Source: Corythucha ciliata
Lineage: Eukaryota > Arthropoda > Insecta > Hemiptera > Tingidae
Length of the DNA stretch: 64,000 nucleotides
Assembly: GCA_038030265.1 (NCBI GenBank)
Contig: CM075938.1
Span: 12,129,009 to 12,193,008, forward strand
Reading direction: 5' to 3'
The position numbers and the translations under genes are program-made. This document shows, in pieces, positions 56,880-64,000 of the stretch (within the stretch, counting starts at the first letter, position 1; the number at the start of each line of letters is the position of its first letter). The notes beneath the pieces were generated by a model, which did not search any database, had not been told where the DNA came from, and saw only the letters and a program-made list of their open reading frames with translations.

Positions 56880-57145
56880 AATTGGGTGAGTCAATCCGCG
56901 AAATTAGGCCTTTCGCCTTTGGTTGGGCTTTTGGGCCAACCTTGCGAAATTTTACTTACGAAAGGAGCCAGACCCATGACATGGCTCTTTTAAATGAGCC
57001 AACACCGTGGAAGTTTTAATTTTGAAGATGTGAAATCCGTGAAGTTAACTTTTTTATGGAGCCAACCCCACGAAATTGGTCTCTAACGAGCCAGATCCGC
57101 AAAAATTTGGCTTTAAAAGGGCCAACCCCAGAGAAATTGTTTGTT
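56880..57145 (+). repeat. family E repeat field, forward
   Basis: This is one of the clearest family E blocks: GAGTCAATCCGCGAAATTAG, GGGCCAACCTTGCGAAATTT, GAGCCAACACCGTGGAAGTT, GAGCCAACCCCACGAAATTG, GAGCCAGATCCGCAAAAATT and GGGCCAACCCCAGAGAAATT, about 30-50 bases apart. Confidence 0.85.
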
Positions 57146-57864
57146 TATTTTAGTGCATTTCATTCTGAAAATGCACTATTGGTCTCGTCGTGACGGTGGC
57201 AAACATGGGTCATGTCATGTTTTTTTCACGTTTCAGAACCTCTAGAACACGAATTCAGTGGTCTCAAGGATTCATATATATATTTATATGTTTATTCATA
57301 AGCTTATGGCCGTTTTTTTGTTAGCACGATAACTATCGAAGAAATTAATTTAGCGGAACGCGCTTTGGCACAAAAATCAGTAGTTATAAGACCCCGGTCG
57401 GTATTGCACTTGGGCCAAATCGGTCGTGGTGGAGGGGGGGGAAAATAGGGGTTGAAATGGTCAAAAAATCACTATAAATCACCAGTTGATTCTAGAAGCA
57501 TCATATTCGGTACGTACACTGCATGTTAGAGTAGCCTTTGATTCCCATTTTAATTTTTTGAAAAAGTCAAGGTGGTGGAGGTGGTCCTCCCGGTGTGGAA
57601 GTGTAAAAATAACGTTGAACTTCACTAGCTCATCTTAGCGCTCTAAATTCGACTCAATAATTTAATGCAACAAAAGCCCTGGGTTCCACTGAGATTTATC
57701 GAAATCTTTGAGGGAAGGGGGATGAAATTTCAAAAAAATCGCCTAAATTCACACTTTGTTATAAAATACGGCACAAAAAATTAATATAACAAAGCCCTCG
57801 GAAAACTACTGCAACTTTTCGACATTTTGAAGAAAGGGTGGTGAAAATAGAGGAAGAAGTTCGG
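57146..57864. other. unclassified repeat with an internal ~116 bp duplication
   Basis: It opens with a 9 bp hairpin (AGTGCATTT around CATTCTG). Two diverged modules with CAACAAAAGCCCTGG and TAACAAAGCCCTCGG lie about 116 bases apart (57,667 and 57,787), each followed by TCGAAAT or TCGACAT and a GAAAGGG-type phrase. The style resembles the interior of the 36.6-38.1 kb element. No coding signal. Confidence 0.5.
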
Positions 57865-57970
57865 CTTAATGAAACAAATTATGGTATCAAAATTATTACT
57901 TCTGGGGCGGCTTAGGGTATTCGTACACGGAATGAAATGCACTCTTTCCGACCGCCAGCTGCCGGAGCGA
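57865..57970 (+). repeat. dispersed repeat, about 105 bp, copy 2
   Basis: It matches 46,211-46,318; CGGCTTAGGGTAT and CACTCTTTCCGACCGCCAGC are shared. It ends about 28 bases before the foldback element. Confidence 0.85.
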
Positions 57971-57998
57971 AATCTTTTATTTTTTAGGAAGCCAAATA

Positions 57999-59229
57999 GG
58001 CCAGTCAATATAAACATCAAACATCGCAAATATGCATGTAATTGTTTTTTCTTTTGCACATTGTTAGGGCCAATGAAAGCAGTTTATACTCAAGTTTGCA
58101 AGCTTCAAAACCTTGTGCTCAACTCGTCGCTATCGAAAAACCACAAAATTCCATCAATTTTTTAGGTTGTTAAACAAAAATACCAGAAGAAAGCGTTTTT
58201 CGAGCATGACCACAGTATACATTGTTGAAGCCAACTAAATTTGCTACAATTTAAGCCCAGTCCGAGCGTCCTACGTTTGTTATGTTCGGAGATACAGCCA
58301 ATCAAGAAATATGTAATATCGCCAAAAAGCGAGATTTTATTGATAGGGTTATTTTTCAAGACCCGTAGCACTCAAACATAATGGTCCTACAGAATATCCA
58401 CGCGAGAATAATTCTTAGTCAGTAGCTCAATTTGAATCTGACGCTATTGCCTAAAATTTATTTTCGCGTGGATATTCTATAGGACAGGGTGACTGGTACT
58501 TGGTTGAGCAAAATAATAGGGGTGATTAAACATCCAAAATGCAACAAAAATTGTCTTATGACCTAGGGTCCGATTTCCTTTCCTAGTCGAGATAATATAT
58601 ATTTTTCACGTTTTTCAGCACATCACTGGTTTTCGCAACAAAAACAGCTAATCTCACCTTAGTTCATAGGAAATTTTACTTCCATGTTCCATACGGGAAT
58701 GGAAGTGTGGTGTTCGTGAAAAAAATCGAGTCCGAGCTGACATCACAATCATAATGTACAACCTCAAAAAATTTTGTTGCATTTTTGGTGTACAATCACC
58801 CCTCTTGTTTTGTTCACCCAAGTACCAATCACCGTATATTTCAGTGCTACGGGTCTTGAAAAATTGCCCTACCAATATAAAATCTCGCTTTTTGGCGAGA
58901 TTAGGTATTTTGTTGATTGACTGTATTTCCTGAACTAACAGACCAAGGATGTTCGGGCATGGCTTAAATTGAAGCAAATTTAGTTGGCTTTAACAATGTA
59001 TACTGTGGCCATGCTCTAAAAACTCTTTCTTCTGGTATTTTTGTTTAAAAAGCCAGAAAAAGTGATGAAACTTCTTAGTTTTTCGAGTGCCATGAGTTAA
59101 GCACAAGGTTTTGAGGGTTGCAAACTTGAGTAATAACTGCTCTCATTGGTCCTAACGACAAGCAACAAAAAAATCAATTACATGCATGTTTGCGATTTAC
59201 CCCGATTTTTGTGTCTATATTGACTGGTC
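57999..59229. mobile_element. foldback element, copy 2, internally deleted, both ends intact
   Basis: The left end GGCCAGTCAATATAAAC and the right end reversed GACCAGTCAATATAGAC are each next to TA. The arms (57,999 to about 58,650, and about 58,780-59,229) match the arms of the 38,140-40,035 palindrome. The central ~900 bases of that copy are replaced by about 130 unrelated bases, so this is a shorter derivative. Because both termini are present, it defines the family ends. TA duplication and CCAGTCA ends suggest Tc1/mariner-like mobilisation. Confidence 0.9.
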
Positions 59230-59345
59230 TAAAAGGCGAAATTGGTTCTCGAATTAGATTTGGTTGATTCTGTCAGTGCCGAATCCACGATATTTGAACT
59301 GGAAAAGAGACCAACCGGCGAAATTGCGGAAAATTCAAAATTGGA
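59230..59345 (+). repeat. family E repeat, forward, short
   Basis: AAAGGCGAAATTGG, CCGAATCCACGATATTTG and GAGACCAACCGGCGAAATTG follow the foldback element. Confidence 0.7.
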
Positions 59346-59930
59346 CGAAAAACTGTTAGAAAAAAATTACGAGACATCACTTCACGATTTATAAAAAACA
59401 CACAGGTTGATATCTTTTTATCTGTTCTGTTTTTCGGTTCTGTTTTCTGTGTTGTTTTTCTGTTGCTTTCAGTTCATTTCAATGAAAAGGATAATCTTCA
59501 TTGTTCTCATAGTAACTTTAGAATTCAAAAATTGCAGGTGATCGATCCAGAACAAACGCCCTGAACAGTAAGCGCTTGGCTTGAAAAACAAAAAAAAAAC
59601 AATCAAAAAAGTGTACAGGTTTCTCGACGCGGGGAATCAGAAAATCGAGAGGGGGTTCCCATGAGACGAGCCATTGAAGGTGTTTTCATATTGTACCCGC
59701 CGTTTTTGACCGTAAAAAGGCGGCTGCAGAGGACAGAGTGGCCAGCATCAAGCAATCGTCCAGTCTGAAGTGCAAGATTCTGCAGCTCCCGAACGGCCGA
59801 AACCAGCGGCCACGAGAAGCACGCATTTTGAGAGACTTCAAAAGAGTGCTGGCACCCATTCTTCGACGAGATTCTAGCTAACCGCACAGCTAACTCGTGA
59901 ACTCCCAACTTCAGTTTGGAATTTTCCTCA
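59346..59930. other. spacer, nothing recognised
   Basis: 585 bases including a TTCTGTTTT-rich segment (59,425-59,475) and an open frame of 101 codons on the minus strand (59,603-59,908) without known motifs. That frame has a less skewed composition than its neighbours but no supporting evidence. Confidence 0.4.
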
Positions 59931-60610
59931 ATTATAGCCGAGAATTAGCTATGTTTACCCTTTTCACCGTGAGCACTTTTTCTCAATTTTCACCATGAAG
60001 TGGCTTCCAGAAACGCCAGCCGCTATTTAGCGTGTTTTCACCTTCAGCCATGAATTAGCGCTTTTTCAGTTTAGCCACGATGTTGCCTCCAGAGACCACA
60101 AATAGACGATCACTTGATTTTGGCTGCGAATACGAGCGTTTTCTCTCAATTTTACCCGCGAATCTGCGCATTTTTCCAATTTTATGCGTGAATTATCGCT
60201 GTTTCCTAATCTTAGCGACAAAGTTGTCGCCAGAAACCGTGAATTAGCGTCTTCTGAATTTTAGCTGCGAATGAGCTCTTTTCCTTCATTTAATGTGCCG
60301 TGAACTAGGGCCTTCTCTCAATTTCAGCCTTCTCGCAATTTTTTATTATTTCACGTGTAGCCAAGAATTTGATCTTTTTCGAAATTCCAACCACTAAAGT
60401 ACCTCCAGAAACCACGAATTTGTGATTGGTGATCCCTCAATTTTAGCTGCGAATGAGAGTTTTCTCTCAATTTTAGTCACACATTAGCGCTTTTCCTCTA
60501 TTCAAGCCATGAATTAGCGTTTTTTCTCAATACTTGCAGCGTATTTTTCCGATTTTAGCATTAAATTAGCGTCTTTCATTAAAGCGGTGAATCAGCACAT
60601 TTTCTCAAAT
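59931..60610 (+). repeat. family A repeat field, forward
   Basis: About twenty monomers are seen, for example TTATAGCCGAGAATTAGC, TTTTACCCGCGAATCTGCG, TTTTAGCTGCGAATGAG and TTCAAGCCATGAATTAGCG, with marker monomers (CCTCCAGAAACCACGAATT type) at about 60,005, 60,090, 60,230 and 60,400, roughly 85-170 bases apart. Confidence 0.85.
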
Positions 60611-63040
60611 TCAGCAGCGGATATCATAAAGTTTTTGCTAAAAATCTGTGAAAGGGCCTCAATAAACTGCGAATTAGATTACGTTTTTGCGGAAGTCGCC
60701 ACGGAGCAACCGAAACGGTACGTTATATTGACGAACCCCAACGACGCCGAGACTGTCCGCGGAGGCTCCTACGGCTGCAATTTCATTCTTGTTTTATAGT
60801 AATTGCCGTTTTTCCATCAAAAACGCATAAATTCAATTTCAACAAGTTACTTATTCACGTTAACAGTAATCCAACCTATAAAACTTAGTGTTCGCGCGAT
60901 AAATTGTGAATTTCCCCGGCACGCCACCCTGCAATCGGTACACTACTGTTTGAAGCTAATGGTGTCCAGATTTTTAATTTAAATTATGGAGCTGAAAGGC
61001 TAGGGGAACAAAATTTGCGGTTGTCTTTGTTATCAAGAAAGAGGAGAAATATTTCTACGAGGACAATGCTTTCAGTTTTTACTTCGTGATTTGTTTCCAA
61101 GCTCCCCGAGGTTTTAAAAATTGTAAGGCGATGGAATAGAAATGAAGTAAAAAAGACTTATTATTGAGAAATAATAAGTCAAAAAGGGAGCAATTATAAA
61201 GTGACGTTTGTCCCAGAGATTTGAAGTTCGGCATGAATGAAAAACATAGTGAACTGTGTGAGTGAAAGAGAAGGGTTGTGGGAATTCCTCCCTCCTCCGT
61301 ATATAGTTGTATAGTAAAACGAGTGACCCCGAAGAGTGTTGACCTGAAGGAAAGGGAAGCCAAATCGATTCAACCCCACCCCCTCCCTGGCCAGGTTCAC
61401 CGCTTCAACGCCCCCCTCTTACTATTACACACAGTTGCACTCTCAGTGAAAAGTGAGACGTGTTGTGAGCGTTCCATTTTACTGTAAAATGAAGGGAAAA
61501 GGAGGGAAAAATGTCTCATGATCACAAGGGAAATGGTTTTTAAAATCCGCATCGATTTGAGCTCTATAGTTAAAACAACTTGTACCCTCTGGAAGGGATT
61601 CTTCTGGTTACTCATTCACACAAAATTACTCTCCCGCCCCTTCTATGACAAGAAAGAGCCTTTGGAAACGAACTTTTTAATTCAATTCTGAGTAGGACAT
61701 TAAAAAAGGAAGAGAAGCCTGGGAAAAACTAACTTGAAAGACTTTTCCCTTTTCCTTCCTAAAATATATCTACAGCCTTCTTTCTGTCCATGACAAGGCG
61801 TCGTGAATGCAAGCAGAGAAAGGAGCGAGAGGCTCTGGTTATTGAAGTCCCCCCTAATAAGACTCCCATCTTCCCTTGAGAACTATTTCAATTGGTACTT
61901 TTTTCCGAGTAAAATTCCTCGCTTCTCGTTGCCTTCAACTCACACAAGTGTTGCATTTCTCGCTTGCTGTATAGAATTATAAAAACCTTTTCTCCTTGTA
62001 AAGCAAGAATGAAGGCTATCTGAGGAAGGGAAATAAAAACAGAAAATCACTGTTCTGTCAAATTAAATTGGAGAAATTCCACCCGGACGCGATTGTTTTT
62101 CTAAACTATCGTTTAGCAGTTGACTAGTAAATTTGTTCCACTTTTATTCTTGCTTGGAATCCTCGTATCACTATATAAATTGTTAAAACAGCACTTTATC
62201 GTTGAGAAACCAAAATGTGAGGGGAGAAATTTTTTTTATGATACGAGGTAAGGGATGGAAAGGTAAGTGTAGCAATAATTCTAGATTCTTTAAACAGTAA
62301 AACAGCACCTTTCTGTGACGCACCCCCCCCCCACCATCAGTATTTTTTTACTCCAGCGCAGTTCGAGAGCATCATCAGAATTGTAGATGACAACCGAAAC
62401 CTTGAAGCACAGAGAGATGGAATGGAATTTGCTTTGAAAAAGAAAAAGAAGAAGAAGAAAAATTGAATTTCCATCCATTTTATCAGATGATACGCACCAG
62501 GATCATGTAGTGTCGGGTAAAAGGTAACAAGAAGACAGTGGTGGCTTGTAAAGGAAGAGGGGTTGGAGCCAAAACCGAAAAAATACCATTGAAGGTGGAA
62601 AGATAAAGTTTCTCTTCATCATTTCGGATACGAACAAGAGATTAGATTGGAGTTTCGTGTGCGCGTGTGTACTGAATTGTTTACGTGAGGAGAGGGAGAG
62701 AAGAGTAGAATGAAAAAGTAAAAAGGCGGCCTTCAACCGAATGCGATGCTAACGAGCCGAGCTAATGGGCATTTGCCAATTAGGGACGTTTCGTTTCATG
62801 CTATGTTGCTGATATTGGGTCGTCCATTTAAAGGGGAAGCTTATTACATGGCTCTAATATGGGCGCGAAAAAAGACACGCCCATGTGTGTGTACGCGACT
62901 GGGAGGGGGTTTTCAAACGGCGGTTTTGAAGGAGGATTGACTCAAGATAGATTCTCCGATCCTTTCTACTTCGAAACAACGCGCGCCACGTTGTCAAACA
63001 TTAATTTTATGCAACAGTTATTTACAAATTGGGAAAATCT
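60611..63040. other. low-copy island, 2.4 kb, no gene seen
   Basis: 60,611-60,790 includes a TGTCCGCGGAGGCTCCTACG phrase, inverse of the TGTAGCCGTAGGAGCC phrase in the second LINE. Then purine-rich low-copy DNA with a perfect 9 bp hairpin (GACTTATTA, 61,157-61,182), an AAG microsatellite (62,436-62,462) and a C-run (62,323-62,331). No gene is supported. Confidence 0.5.
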
Positions 63041-63125
63041 AGCGCTTTTTATTAATTTTAGCCCCGAAACAGCGGGTTTTTCGAATTTTATCCGTGGAAT
63101 TAGCGCCATTTCTCAAATGCATTGG
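63041..63125 (+). repeat. family A repeat, forward, short
   Basis: TTTTAGCCCCGAAACAGCG and TTTTATCCGTGGAATTAGCG, then a break. Confidence 0.7.
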
Positions 63126-63244
63126 TGAATGATAGATTTTTTTTCATTTTAGGTGGGAAACCGGTCGCCGTGGTCTCAGGGCTCCGATGAGCGGCGCGAA
63201 ACGCTTGCACTTATTCGGCCACTGGCTGAAGAGTGGAAAAAACT

Positions 63245-63730
63245 TTGATTCGCGGTTAAAATGGAGATGTCGCTGATTCGCGGCTTCGTGATTGAAAGTG
63301 AACAAAATCGCTAATTCACGGTCAAATGAGAGAAAAACCACGTTAATTCGCGGATAAAATTCATGAAAATCGGTGAAAATTGGGAAAAACTCTAATTCAC
63401 GCCTGAATTGTGTACAAAAGGCGAATTAGCGGCTAAAATTAGGAAAACGCAAATTCACGGCTAAAATAAAGAAAAATTGCTAATTACAGGGTTAAATTGA
63501 GAACAATAATGCTAATTCACAGACAATTAAGAGAATGGCAAGTCGCTGTTTCCGTAGCCAACTTTGTGGCTAAAATTAGGGAAAAAACGCTCACTCTCGG
63601 ATGAAATTGGGAAAATTCACTCATTAGCGGCTAAAGTGGAGAAAACTCGCTAATTCACGGCTAAAATTAATAAAAGTCTAGAAATTAAGAAAAGAATAGA
63701 TACAAATCGCTTATTCACCGATGACATTGA
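63245..63730 (-). repeat. family A repeat field, reverse
   Basis: Monomers such as GTCGCTGATTCGCGGCTTCG, ATCGCTAATTCACGGTCAAA, ACGCAAATTCACGGCTAAAA and CTCGCTAATTCACGGCTAAA, period about 30-35. Orientation is opposite to the block ending at 63,125. Confidence 0.8.
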
Positions 63731-63879
63731 GAAGAAACAACGAAATGTGGAAAATTCATCGTCGTTGAAATAGAAAAAAACGCGCAATCACTGTGAAAGA
63801 CCAGCCCGGGGGCACTAATTGAACAAGGCCGGCACTGCCTAAACGACGAATGTAAATGAACCAAAGGCGACGTTTCACT

Positions 63880-64000
63880 CCTTCACTTTACTAATTCAGT
63901 GGATTTGACTCTTTCAAAAACAAACACGGGTTTCAACGTCCGATTTGATGGGTTTAGCTTTTTCATCTCCAATATCACGGGACCAATTTTCACGGGTTTT
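63880..64000 (-). repeat. family E repeat, reverse, running off the window
   Basis: TCAGTGGATTTGACTCTTTC, AACACGGGTTTCAACG, TGATGGGTTTAGCTTTTTC and CACGGGACCAATTTTCACGG are reverse complements of family E monomers. Confidence 0.7.

Noticed and set aside
59603..59908. 101-codon minus-strand frame as an exon
   Set aside because: No recognisable domain, no convincing splice sites at both edges, and neighbouring DNA is repeat.
61157..61182. Perfect 9 bp AT-rich hairpin as a terminator or microRNA
   Set aside because: The stem is too short for a microRNA precursor, and Pol II terminators are not of this type in animals.

Overview
This window looks like gene-poor, repeat-dense nuclear DNA from an invertebrate animal, most likely an arthropod. 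The evidence is decayed non-LTR retrotransposons with animal-type reverse transcriptase (RT) and apurinic endonuclease (APE) motifs, a PHD-finger ORF1, a tRNA-derived SINE with poly(A) tail and target-site duplication, many short terminal-inverted-repeat (TIR) elements, and no bacterial-style gene packing. I could not support a single intact host protein-coding gene. The species is not identifiable from what I can read.

Layout. 1-6.2 kb: two near-identical copies in tandem of one Jockey/CR1-type LINE; the second reaches the 3' end but is dead. 6.2-9.0 kb: unrecognised DNA. 9.0-12.1 kb: short-period repeats (families D and E) around a 1 kb inverted-repeat element carrying a tRNA-like sequence. 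12.1-13.5 kb: low-copy-looking DNA. 13.6-17.7 kb: a TTAA-flanked MITE, family A repeats and a ~163 bp tandem repeat. 17.7-20.5 kb: low-copy island. 20.5-24.3 kb: families A and B, with a fresh dimeric tRNA-SINE inserted in A. 24.3-27.5 kb: island. 27.5-31.4 kb: MITEs, a tRNA-like palindrome and family A. 31.4-33.4 kb: a second LINE fragment. 33.4-36.6 kb: island. 36.6-41.1 kb: three hairpin elements end to end, one a ~1.9 kb palindrome. 41.5-43.4 kb: a MITE, a 152 bp tandem array and a third LINE fragment on the minus strand. 43.4-48.9 kb: family E, island DNA, then a 2.2 kb field of family C. 48.9-52.9 kb: island. 52.9-55.1 kb: E, two abutting MITEs, then E, A, B and C in succession. 55.5 kb: a tRNA-like gene with an Arg-type body and UUU anticodon. 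56.9-60.6 kb: E, a second foldback copy, then A. 60.6-63.0 kb: island. 63.0-64.0 kb: A and E.

The most unusual signal is a set of degenerate 20-31 bp tandem repeats. Families A, B, C and E have different monomers but share a core of the form GCGAAWT followed within a few bases by a T-run, and have nearly the same period (29-31 bp). They recur in separate blocks, in both orientations, with local higher-order structure. The arrangement A(minus) then B(plus) occurs twice and A(minus) then C(plus) occurs twice, which suggests that they are pieces of one larger, undescribed repetitive element or satellite superfamily rather than unrelated minisatellites.

These repeat districts alternate with 1-4 kb low-copy islands rich in A/G or C/T strand runs and long poly-G/poly-C tracts. 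The islands could be intergenic or intronic, but no exon could be supported. All coordinates of repeat blocks are approximate, because the monomers decay gradually at their edges.
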